DNA from: an uncultured Acetatifactor sp.
GTDB lineage: Bacteria; Bacillota; Clostridia; Lachnospirales; Lachnospiraceae
Length of the DNA stretch: 15,267 nucleotides
NCBI GenBank assembly: GCA_910588225.1
Contig: CAJUQT010000068.1
Location: 1 to 15,267, forward strand
Direction of reading: 5' to 3'
Both the position numbers and the translations under genes were made by a program. A model generated the notes under the pieces. That model had not been told where the DNA came from, searched no databases, and worked only from the letters and a program-made list of their open reading frames with translations. Shown here in pieces: positions 1 to 7,039 of this stretch. Positions within the stretch are counted from its first letter, which is position 1; each line of letters opens with the position of its first letter.

Positions 1-1
1 A

Positions 2-247
2 TATCCCTGTTATTATGGAACGGATATTGATTCGGAAGAAAACCTGATTGCATGTCATCATAGCGTGGATGAGATTGCATGTATGATTGGCGCAGACTCT
101 TTGGGATATTTACCAATAGAGAAGCTGAATAAGCTGACAGGCAGTGAGAATTATTGTGCTGCCTGCTTTCAGGGAAAATATCCGATGAAAATTCCGTCAG
201 ATTTGCGTAAGGACCGTTTTGAAAGGAAATTGTCTGAACGGGTTTGA
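2..247 (+). CDS. purF: Amidophosphoribosyltransferase, C-terminal fragment (5' end outside window)
   Basis: This is the 3' end of a gene that begins before the window; the reading frame is open from position 2 to the TGA at 245-247, giving 81 residues. The fragment starts YPCYYGTDIDSEENLIA and continues with HHSVDEIACMIGADSLGYL and then NYCAACFQGKYP. These match the C-terminal part of PurF, where a YGIDI..-type segment, an 'IGADSLGYLS' segment and a 'FCxACFxGxYP' segment occur in this order. PurF makes 5-phosphoribosylamine from PRPP and glutamine, the committed step of purine synthesis in the cytoplasm. The catalytic N-terminal Cys domain and the PRPP loop lie outside the window and cannot be checked. 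It looks like housekeeping DNA at the left border of a sugar-use region. No clear terminator follows the stop codon. Confidence 0.9.
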   Translation, partial: YPCYYGTDIDSEENLIACHHSVDEIACMIGADSLGYLPIEKLNKLTGSENYCAACFQGKYPMKIPSDLRKDRFERKLSERV

Positions 248-337
248 GATAAAGAGGCGGAGGGAAGATGTAATCAAAACCGGATGCTGCCGCTGTTGTT
301 AATGCTGGAGATTTATTGCAACTTTTATAAATTCCCC

Positions 338-366
338 TTCAATTTCATATTCTGATCTGCTATAAT
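338..366 (+). promoter_or_regulatory. Probable sigma-A promoter of the GH51 gene
   Basis: A perfect -10 box TATAAT lies at 361-366. The matching -35 position 17 bp upstream (338-343) reads TTCAAT, only 3 of 6 to consensus, so the promoter is probably weak or needs an activator. The predicted start near 373 would give a leader of about 55 nt before the ATG at 428. A strong ribosome binding site GGAGGAGGG is at 414-422. The rest of the 248-427 gap shows no gene or clear hairpin. Confidence 0.5.
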
Positions 367-427
367 TTAACCATGTAATAACAGTTAGAAGCTTTTATGG
401 AATGTATTCACCTGGAGGAGGGAAGAA

Positions 428-2896
428 ATGAGTCAATTACAGATCAGGACAAAGAACAGAAAGTTTGAGACAGCGAGAGATTTATACGGTATCTTTTTCG
501 AGGATATCAACAGGGCAGGGGACAGCGGCCTCTATCCTGAGCTTCTGCGAAACAGAACCTTTGAAGACTCCCTGCTGCCGGAGGATTATAAAGAGAAAGG
601 CGACGGCGTCCACGTAGTAACCTGTTCCGGCTGGGAGGATGAGTTCAACAACGGAGAAGGTCTGAGCTACTGGGTTACGAAGAATAAGATAGAGCCGACC
701 CCCATTCCGGCCTGGTATACGGAGCATGCCCGGATGGAGCTGGAGCGGAAGGATGTTCTGAATGCCAACAGAAGCGCTGCTCTGCGGGTTCATTTTGAGG
801 CCGGCGGCTGCGTGTATAATACGGGATTCCATGGAATTCCGCAGAAGGAGGGAGAAGCATATCCTCTGTATTTCTTCGCCAAATCTGACAGACCGGTGTG
901 TCTGGAATTCTCCATCGAGGAGGGCGGACACCAGTTTGCACAGAGCTGCCTGAACATTGGCGGAAATGGGTATGTGCGCTATGACGCTATCCTGGTGTCG
1001 GACGGAGACTGCGAGAATGCCAGACTGGTGATCCGCAGCCAGGAGGAAAGCGAAGTGCTCTTTGGCTTTATCTCGCTGATGCCGGGAAAGACCTATAACG
1101 GACATGGTCTGAGACTGGATCTGGTGGAGAAGCTGAAAGGTCTCAGTCCCCGTTTTATGCGTTTTCCAGGTGGTTGTATTGTGGAAGGATCCACTCTTTC
1201 CACGGTAATGATGTTCAAGAATACCATTGGACCGGTGTGGGAGCGTCCCGGCCATCAGCTGGTGTGGCATTATCGCAGTTATAATGGTCTGGGATACCAT
1301 GAATATCTCCAGCTGTGCGAGGACCTGGACATGGAACCCATGTATGTGTGCAACTGTGGTATGACTTGCCAGGGGAGAAGAGGTACGCTGCTTACGGAGG
1401 AAGAACTGGATGAGATGCTGCAGGATACCCTGAATGCTATAGAGTATGCCCTGGGACCTGTGGACAGCAAATGGGGAAAGCAGCGGGCCGCCATGGGGCA
1501 TCCGGCGCCTTTCAAACTCACTTATCTGGAAATCGGCAATGAGAACTGGGGTCCTGATTACGAAGAGCGTTATCAGCTGTTCTACCGGGAAATCAAAAAA
1601 CGCTATCCCCAGATTAAAACCATTGCCAACACCCATGTGGAAGAGCATGGATGCCCGGCGGAGTGTGTGGACGAGCATTTCTATAATAATGTGGAATTTT
1701 TCACGGAGAATGTGGGTTATTATGATTCCTATGACAGACAGGGGCCCGGGATTTTCGTGGGAGAGCAGGCGGTCAATGAAGGGATTTATTCGGGGAAGCT
1801 ATACGCTGCTTTGGGCGAAGCTGCTTTTCTGGTGGGCCTGGAGAGAAATCAGGATATCGTGTGGCTGGCATCCTATGCGCCGTTGTTAGAAAATGTGAAT
1901 TATGACGCCTGGTTCCCGAATCTGATTCGCTTTGACAATCATAGAAGCTTTGGCATACCAACCTATTATGTCTGGAGAATGTTCGGAAAGAACAGAGGAA
2001 AATATGTGGTGGAGTCCACCCAGGAGAGCGGTGTGATTTACCGGCCCATGAAGGGGATGGCTTCCCTGAAGGCCAGGAAGCCTCTTCATTACCGCAATCC
2101 GGTATGGGAAGGTACGCCTGCTGTCGTCACTCATGAGCTGATGGGACATGTGAAAGAGACGGAAGAGGGATTCTGTCTGGAAATGCCGGACGAGCAGCAG
2201 AAGGAAGTTTTCCTGAACAAGATGCGCTGGGCGGATGCCGAGAAGAGTTTCGTGATATTTGGAGAGGAAGATCAGACCTGCGGCCGGTTCGAGATGGAAG
2301 TGCTTGTGGAAGAGGATCTGGACTTTGAGATCGGAGTATTCAGTGCCCGGATTTGCCGTTCCTTCTTTGACCAATTGCAGGAGACGGAGCAGGATGCGTG
2401 GCATGCAGTGAAAATACGTCCCTTCCTGTGGAAGATTAAGGATGGTAAATGCTCCTTTGGAGAACCGGCTTTCATTGAAGAACGTAAGCTGACAGATGAT
2501 TTTACGATTGATGCCGCGCCTGGCGAATACCATCGCTTTGCTTATGAGACAGACGGCCAGGTCATCCGGCTGTTTGTAGACGGGGTGCTGCTAAGAGAGA
2601 TTAAGGTACCTTCCAGTCCTTCGTTCCAGTCTGTGGTCACGGAGACGGAAGAGGAAATCATCATCAAGGCGGTGAATATGTCCGGTGAGACGGATCCTGT
2701 AAGCATCACGTTGGACTGTGAAGTGGAGAGTCTCTATAAGGTGACGCTTCTGACAGGAGAGAAGGATGCGGAGAACAGCTTCGAGAAGCCTAAGAATGTC
2801 AGAGACAGAATGCTTCGTCTCCGGGGTGCAGCGGAAAGCTTTGTCTATGAAGCACCGGCCTATTCTGTCAGTGTCCTGGCGCTGAAAAAGAAGTAA
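428..2896 (+). CDS. Alpha-L-arabinofuranosidase, glycoside hydrolase family 51
   Basis: An 822-residue enzyme expected to release terminal alpha-L-arabinofuranose from arabinoxylan-, arabinan- or arabinogalactan-derived oligosaccharides with retention of configuration. The N-terminus has the family signature YGIFFEDINRAGDSGLYPEL (residues 20-39), followed by a carbohydrate-binding-like beta region to about residue 225. The TIM barrel begins near FMRFPGG (243-249). The acid/base is Glu372 in EIGNENW and the nucleophile is Glu446 in FVGEQAV; the 74-residue spacing fits the longer plant/Clostridia-type GH51 enzymes. The C-terminal half (about 530-822) is the arabinofuranosidase C-terminal beta domain, with a LamG-like stretch near IRLFVDGVLLREIKV. 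No signal peptide or membrane segment is present, so it should be cytoplasmic and act on imported oligosaccharides. ATG 428 is chosen because of the GGAGGAGGG at 414-422. The exact substrate cannot be read from sequence; some GH51 members act on beta-glucans. Confidence 0.9.
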   Translation: MSQLQIRTKNRKFETARDLYGIFFEDINRAGDSGLYPELLRNRTFEDSLLPEDYKEKGDGVHVVTCSGWEDEFNNGEGLSYWVTKNKIEPTPIPAWYTEHARMELERKDVLNANRSAALRVHFEAGGCVYNTGFHGIPQKEGEAYPLYFFAKSDRPVCLEFSIEEGGHQFAQSCLNIGGNGYVRYDAILVSDGDCENARLVIRSQEESEVLFGFISLMPGKTYNGHGLRLDLVEKLKGLSPRFMRFPGGCIVEGSTLSTVMMFKNTIGPVWERPGHQLVWHYRSYNGLGYHEYLQLCEDLDMEPMYVCNCGMTCQGRRGTLLTEEELDEMLQDTLNAIEYALGPVDSKWGKQRAAMGHPAPFKLTYLEIGNENWGPDYEERYQLFYREIKKRYPQIKTIANTHVEEHGCPAECVDEHFYNNVEFFTENVGYYDSYDRQGPGIFVGEQAVNEGIYSGKLYAALGEAAFLVGLERNQDIVWLASYAPLLENVNYDAWFPNLIRFDNHRSFGIPTYYVWRMFGKNRGKYVVESTQESGVIYRPMKGMASLKARKPLHYRNPVWEGTPAVVTHELMGHVKETEEGFCLEMPDEQQKEVFLNKMRWADAEKSFVIFGEEDQTCGRFEMEVLVEEDLDFEIGVFSARICRSFFDQLQETEQDAWHAVKIRPFLWKIKDGKCSFGEPAFIEERKLTDDFTIDAAPGEYHRFAYETDGQVIRLFVDGVLLREIKVPSSPSFQSVVTETEEEIIIKAVNMSGETDPVSITLDCEVESLYKVTLLTGEKDAENSFEKPKNVRDRMLRLRGAAESFVYEAPAYSVSVLALKKK

Positions 2897-2937
2897 TAAA
2901 GCGCCGTATACGAACATAGCACTGGCGCCCAATGTTA

Positions 2938-2978
2938 AAAGCAGCCGAAAGTCTTGATACATGGTTTTCGGCTGCTTT
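2938..2978. terminator. Bidirectional intrinsic terminator between GH51 and GH95 genes
   Basis: The arms AAAGCAGCCGAAA (2938-2950) and TTTCGGCTGCTTT (2966-2978) form a perfect 13-bp stem with a 15-nt loop. On the plus strand the stem is followed by CATTTTTATG. On the minus strand the stem ends in TTTTAAC. It lies 41 bp after the GH51 stop and 39 bp after the GH95 stop of these convergent genes, so it can end both transcripts. The remainder of 2897-3017 shows nothing else. Confidence 0.85.
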
Positions 2979-3017
2979 CATTTTTATGATCATAAAAGCT
3001 TACAATGCTGCAATTTT

Positions 3018-5399
3018 TTATGCATTTACTGCCACTCTTGCAATTGCTTTACTTTCCAATTCATATTCTTCTCCGGCCAACGCTTCAAAGGTAAAACCAG
3101 CCTCTGTTCGTTTCACTGCCACTGCCTTGCCTTTGCAGGTAACAGACAATTCTTCTCCAATTACTGAAATCTCCCCACTAAAACGGGGACGTACCACAGC
3201 GCGGGAAAGACTGCCGTTCTCCCAGCACAGGTCAACCTCATGCCCGCCTCTGGCCAGAAGTCCTTTGCAGCTTCCCTCTTTCCAGGATACCGGCAATGCA
3301 GGAAGGAAATGCAGGCCCATATGGCTTTGCAGGAGACATTCGGCGATACCTGCCGCCGCACCAAGGTTTCCGTCAATCTGGAAGACACCTCCGGCATTTA
3401 ACAAACTGCGGGATGTGGAATCTGTCAGCATCTTACGGATATCCTTATCGGCAGTCTCTCTGTCTCTGAAACGTGCATCCAGACAAATCTGCCATGCAAG
3501 AGGCCATCCGCCGTTTCCTGCTCCGTGAGATTTGCGGCTTTCCAGAGATACTTTTGCAGCATCCATAAGCTCCGGCGTATCTCTCCAGTTAATGGAATAT
3601 CCCGGATATACGGCATACAGGTGGGAAACATGGCCCATACCGGGATTCTGCTCCGGATAATCCTGGTTCCATTCCATCAGCTGTCCCCAGGAGCCGATCT
3701 GATCCCCCGGAAGCTTTTCAATCATGGATTTCAGAACTTCGCCATATTCCAGGTCTGTTCCCAGAATCTTCTGTATCTCGATACATGCTCCGAAAAATTC
3801 ACGCAACAGCTGATTGTCCATGGTGGGACTTACGCACAGAGGCGTATCAGAACCGTCCGGAAGGTAATACCGGTTCTCAGGAGACACGGACGGGCAGGTA
3901 AGCAGCTGTCCATCTACCTCCATCAGGAAATCTTCATAGAACAGTGCCATATCCTTGAGAATGGGATACATGCGCTCCAATACACTCTTATCCCTGGTAA
4001 ACAGATAATGCTCCCACACATGCATTCCCATCCATGCTCCCCCTGTCACCCAGGGAGTGGATGCCATGTAGATATCCTGGGGCGCACAGTCACCGTAATA
4101 GTCTGTGTTGTGATGACATACCATTCCTCTCATGCCATACATCACACTGGCTGTCTTCTTCCCGGGCTCGTGCATGGTCTCAAGCAAATCCATTACAGGC
4201 TCATGGAGATCCATCAGATTACCCACCCAGGCCGGCCAGTAATTCATCTGCAGGTTGATGTTGATGGTATATTTACTGTCCCACATAGGCACAAAATCAG
4301 CATTCCAGATTCCCTGGAGATTTAAGGCGGAACTATTCTTCCTGCTTCCTGAAACGATCAGATAGCGTCCGAACTGGAAATACAACGCCGCCAGAGCCGG
4401 ATCCTCTCCGCCGTCTTTCACTGCGCTGAGCCGCTGTTCCAGATTGCCCCTGGCAGGTTTCCCCAGATCTATCCGGCAGCTCTCCATGAGCGCTGTAAAA
4501 TCTTTGATATGCTCTTCCTTCAGACGCTGATATCCTTTTTTCTGGGCTTCATCCAGGAGGCTTACTACTTCTGCCCGAGGATTTGAGAAGCGGTTGGAGG
4601 TGGCGGTTGCCAGATAGATAACTACTTCGCTGGAGCACTCAGCTGTCAGCTGGGATACCGGATTAACCAGTTTTCCGTCACATTCCACGCGAAATGCTGC
4701 GGCAAACTCCACACCTGCATCATTTCCTGCCATTAAGAAAGTATTGTCATCTATGGTTCTGGAAAAGTCCACCCGTGTGCCCGGCCATCCGCCGCCTCTG
4801 GCCTGCATTCCCGGCCGACGGTCATCCTGAATAAACGCATCGGATACAGTGACACGATCCAGCTTCAGTTCCAGGCGAATTGCCTCAGGTGTATCTGCAG
4901 TAAGACGAATACACATTACCTGACCTGGATGACTGACGAACATTTCTCTGTTATAAGAAATATTCTCCATCTTGTGGTCCACTGTGAGAATTCCCGACAT
5001 CAAATCCAAATCCATACGATAGGCTTCCGGATCCGGAGATTTGGGTCTTCCACCCATGGCAAAGGGCATCTTCTGGTTCAGCGCCATATTCAGCTGTCCA
5101 ATGAAGGTATAGTGACGCTGAGAGCTGGGAACTCCCGCCATATACTGAGAAATCATTTCCTCTGCTTCATACATCTTTCCCTCCAGCATCAGCCTGCGAA
5201 TTTCCGGAAGCTTTTCCTTAAACGCAGGATTGTTGCGGTCCATTGCCAGACCATACCACAGGGAATCGTCATTCAGGGGAATGCGCTCCATGTCAGTCTC
5301 TCCATAGACCATGGCTCCCAGCCTTCCATTTCCCAGAGGCAGAGCATCCTTCCACATTTTTGCAGGACTTTCGTAATACATGTGATTATTGTGTTCCAT
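3018..5399 (-). CDS. Glycoside hydrolase family 95 (alpha-L-fucosidase or alpha-L-galactosidase)
   Basis: A 793-residue inverting glycosidase expected to remove terminal alpha-L-fucose, or alpha-L-galactose, from oligosaccharides. The N-terminal GH95 beta domain starts with YYESPAKMWKDALPLGNGRLGAMVYG. The (alpha/alpha)6 barrel holds the catalytic set known from Bifidobacterium AfcA: the Asn pair N380/N382 in YTININLQMNYWP (AfcA N421/N423), Glu508 in PSVSPENR (acid, AfcA E566) and Asp676 in FQIDGNLG (AfcA D766). All are present, so the enzyme should be active. Thr378 stands where AfcA has His419, which bears on substrate choice (see findings). There is no signal peptide, so it is probably cytoplasmic, like the GH51 enzyme it converges on. 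The start at 5399 has GGAGG at 5406-5410. The cysteine desulfurase lies 119 bp upstream on the same strand with no visible terminator between, so some read-through is possible. Confidence 0.9.
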   Translation of the reverse strand: MEHNNHMYYESPAKMWKDALPLGNGRLGAMVYGETDMERIPLNDDSLWYGLAMDRNNPAFKEKLPEIRRLMLEGKMYEAEEMISQYMAGVPSSQRHYTFIGQLNMALNQKMPFAMGGRPKSPDPEAYRMDLDLMSGILTVDHKMENISYNREMFVSHPGQVMCIRLTADTPEAIRLELKLDRVTVSDAFIQDDRRPGMQARGGGWPGTRVDFSRTIDDNTFLMAGNDAGVEFAAAFRVECDGKLVNPVSQLTAECSSEVVIYLATATSNRFSNPRAEVVSLLDEAQKKGYQRLKEEHIKDFTALMESCRIDLGKPARGNLEQRLSAVKDGGEDPALAALYFQFGRYLIVSGSRKNSSALNLQGIWNADFVPMWDSKYTININLQMNYWPAWVGNLMDLHEPVMDLLETMHEPGKKTASVMYGMRGMVCHHNTDYYGDCAPQDIYMASTPWVTGGAWMGMHVWEHYLFTRDKSVLERMYPILKDMALFYEDFLMEVDGQLLTCPSVSPENRYYLPDGSDTPLCVSPTMDNQLLREFFGACIEIQKILGTDLEYGEVLKSMIEKLPGDQIGSWGQLMEWNQDYPEQNPGMGHVSHLYAVYPGYSINWRDTPELMDAAKVSLESRKSHGAGNGGWPLAWQICLDARFRDRETADKDIRKMLTDSTSRSLLNAGGVFQIDGNLGAAAGIAECLLQSHMGLHFLPALPVSWKEGSCKGLLARGGHEVDLCWENGSLSRAVVRPRFSGEISVIGEELSVTCKGKAVAVKRTEAGFTFEALAGEEYELESKAIARVAVNA

Positions 5400-5450
5400 A
5401 GGAAGCCTCCATTCATGTCGTCACGGAGACAATGGCTGTCCCACCGTGCG

Positions 5451-5517
5451 TCTTGTAACTACTTAAAGTATCTTTATCTTGTAAAACATTTTCTTTTAAC
5501 ACTGGTCATACAAGATA
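5451..5517. repeat. Three TCTTGTA copies (two direct, one inverted) upstream of GH95
   Basis: TCTTGTAA occurs at 5451-5458 and again at 5477-5484, 26 bp apart start to start. An inverted copy TACAAGATA is at 5509-5517. The second and third copies form a 9-bp perfect inverted repeat (TATCTTGTA 5475-5483 / TACAAGATA 5509-5517) with a 25-bp spacer. The set fills the gap between the cysteine desulfurase stop and the GH95 ribosome binding site. It may be an operator for the GH95 gene; this is inference from position. I could not place a convincing -35/-10 pair in the gap. Confidence 0.4.
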
Positions 5518-5518
5518 C

Positions 5519-6658
5519 TCAGTCTCTGGCCTGCTCCACTGCCGACATTACCGTGCTGCAGATTGTGTCGACTTCTTCTTCTGTATTATAGGCAGAGAGA
5601 GAAATACGGATACAGCTGCGTGCCCGTTCCGGAGACAGTCCCATTGCCGTGAGCACATGGCTGGGCTCCACTGTTTCCGTGTTGCAGGCAGCTCCGGTGG
5701 ACACAGAGATCCCGTTTAAATCCAGCAGAAGCATTAATGCCTCTCCGGACACTCCTTCAAAACCCAGATTGATGATTCCCGGAACACGACTTCTGGAATT
5801 ACCGTTCAGCCACATTCCCTCCACATCCTTCAACCCGCACAACAGCCGTTCCCGTAACTGTTCCAGTTTTCGAGTCTGTTCTTCCAGTGTCGCCACGCTG
5901 TCACATAATGCTCGGGCCATGGCAGCGGCCCCGGGCACATTCTGGGTTCCCGGACGCTTCGTACGCTCCTGACCTCCGCCGAACATCAGATTGGCAGCAG
6001 GGATCTTTTTATCCACATATAAAGCACCAATTCCTCGGGGACCGTGGAACTTATGGGCGGAGAGAGAAAGCATTCCTGCACCAAGTTCTTTCACATGAAT
6101 GGGAATATGGCCGGCGGCTGCTACCCCGTCAATATGCAACAAAATTCCCCTTTCCTGACACAGCCGCCCGATTTCAGCCGCCGGCTCCACAGTCCCCACT
6201 TCATTGTTCACATACATCACTGACACGAGAATCGTATCCTTCCTGCAGGCCGCCTTCAGTTCTTCTATAGGCACACTTCCCGTCTCATCAACCCCAAGCA
6301 GCGTAATTTCAAAGCCGGCCTTCTCCAGCGCAGGAATACAGTTTAGGACAGCATGATGCTCCACGGAGGAAAAAATCATATGCCGTTTCCCGATCTTCTC
6401 ACCATACCTGGCAGCTGTCAGGATTGCCTGATTATCCGCCTCGGTTCCTCCGGAAGTAAAGTAGATTTCCTCCGGTTCTGCGCCGATACATACGGCAATT
6501 TTTTCTCTGGCATCTTCCAGAATGCGGGCTGCTTCCCTTCCGTCCTGATGGGTACTGGAGGGGTTGCCATAATGTATCCGCATACACTCTGTCATGACCT
6601 GCAGGGCCGATTCCGATATTGGAGTAGTCGCGGCGCAATCCGCATAAATTCTGTCCAT
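5519..6658 (-). CDS. Cysteine desulfurase (NifS/IscS family)
   Basis: A 379-residue PLP enzyme of aminotransferase class V expected to convert L-cysteine to L-alanine and pass the sulfur, as an enzyme persulfide, to Fe-S cluster or tRNA/cofactor sulfur pathways in the cytoplasm. Seen in order: YADCAATTP at 5-13, GNPSSTHQDGREA at 31-43, TSGGTEADN at 68-76, SSVEHHAVL at 97-105, NNEVGTVEP at 151-159, the PLP lysine Lys203 in SAHKFHGPRG, RPGTQN at 235-240, and the catalytic Cys325 in STGAACNTETVEPSHVL. One key position is odd: the usual DxVQ motif reads D177-G-V-A180, so the Gln that contacts the PLP O3' (Gln183 in E. coli IscS) is Ala. No IscU, ThiI or MnmA gene is beside it in the window. ATG 6658 is preceded by AAAGGA nine bases upstream. 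It reads divergently from the 94-codon gene. Confidence 0.9.
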   Translation of the reverse strand: MDRIYADCAATTPISESALQVMTECMRIHYGNPSSTHQDGREAARILEDAREKIAVCIGAEPEEIYFTSGGTEADNQAILTAARYGEKIGKRHMIFSSVEHHAVLNCIPALEKAGFEITLLGVDETGSVPIEELKAACRKDTILVSVMYVNNEVGTVEPAAEIGRLCQERGILLHIDGVAAAGHIPIHVKELGAGMLSLSAHKFHGPRGIGALYVDKKIPAANLMFGGGQERTKRPGTQNVPGAAAMARALCDSVATLEEQTRKLEQLRERLLCGLKDVEGMWLNGNSRSRVPGIINLGFEGVSGEALMLLLDLNGISVSTGAACNTETVEPSHVLTAMGLSPERARSCIRISLSAYNTEEEVDTICSTVMSAVEQARD

Positions 6659-6754
6659 TTTCTATCCTTTCTGTACAGATTCTCTTTTTTATGTTAGAGT
6701 AAAATGAGATAAATCCTTAAATTATTTCAACCGGACCGAAGGCGAGGAAATCCT

Positions 6755-7039
6755 ATGTTTTTAAAGTCGAAGAAAAAGCGTTACCTTACTGTCACACAGA
6801 ATGAGTCTCTCCTCTATGAAGGGCTCTGGAAGGAACTGCCGCTGACAGAAGAGGTCATTCTGGAAAAAAGTATTGAATTTTTCAATGACAGGGAGCCCTG
6901 TGTCATCCACCGCAGCGCCGTGCATATGCGCCTTCTGGCAGAGCTGGAGCAGCTTTTTTCCTCACCGGATTTCCACGACCGGTTCTGTGCCTATACCGGT
7001 TTCCCGGCAGAGTGTAAATACAGCTTCTCAGAAAAGTAG
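6755..7039 (+). CDS. Small protein of unknown function (94 aa)
   Basis: I do not recognise this gene. It encodes a 94-residue soluble protein with a lysine-rich start (MFLKSKKKRY), a charged middle that looks largely helical (about residues 30-68) and three cysteines, at 49, 78 and 87, the last two in FCAYTGFPAECKYS. There is no signal peptide or membrane segment. ATG 6755 has a good ribosome binding site, GAGG, seven bases upstream. It reads divergently from the cysteine desulfurase across a 96-bp gap, and its last 12 bases overlap the end of the convergent redox gene. I judge it real from the ribosome binding site, the tight fit between neighbours and the lack of a competing gene in 6659-7027. 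The cysteines beside two sulfur/redox genes suggest, but do not show, a related role. Confidence 0.65.
   Translation: MFLKSKKKRYLTVTQNESLLYEGLWKELPLTEEVILEKSIEFFNDREPCVIHRSAVHMRLLAELEQLFSSPDFHDRFCAYTGFPAECKYSFSEK

Noticed and set aside
482..1678. 398-codon open frame on the minus strand
   Set aside because: It lies wholly inside and antisense to the GH51 gene, its translation resembles no family, and GH51 has full catalytic motifs. It is a shadow frame.
1886..2533. 215-codon open frame on the minus strand
   Set aside because: Antisense shadow of the GH51 C-terminal domain.
3525..4325. 266-codon open frame on the plus strand
   Set aside because: It is antisense to the GH95 barrel, is His/Ile-rich without recognisable domains, and has no supporting ribosome binding site.
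4929..5591. 220-codon open frame on the plus strand crossing from GH95 into the cysteine desulfurase
   Set aside because: It is antisense to two well-supported genes and has no recognisable motif.
6659..6754. Divergent promoters or an iron/sulfur regulator site between the cysteine desulfurase and the 94-codon gene
   Set aside because: TAAAAT at 6700-6705 resembles a -10 box but has no -35 partner at proper spacing, and no palindrome of a known regulator was visible.
6942..6959. Short AGCTG/CAGCT hairpin followed by six Ts, terminator-like on the plus strand
   Set aside because: The stem is only 5 bp and it lies inside the 94-codon gene, where the bases are explained by the codons for ELEQLF.
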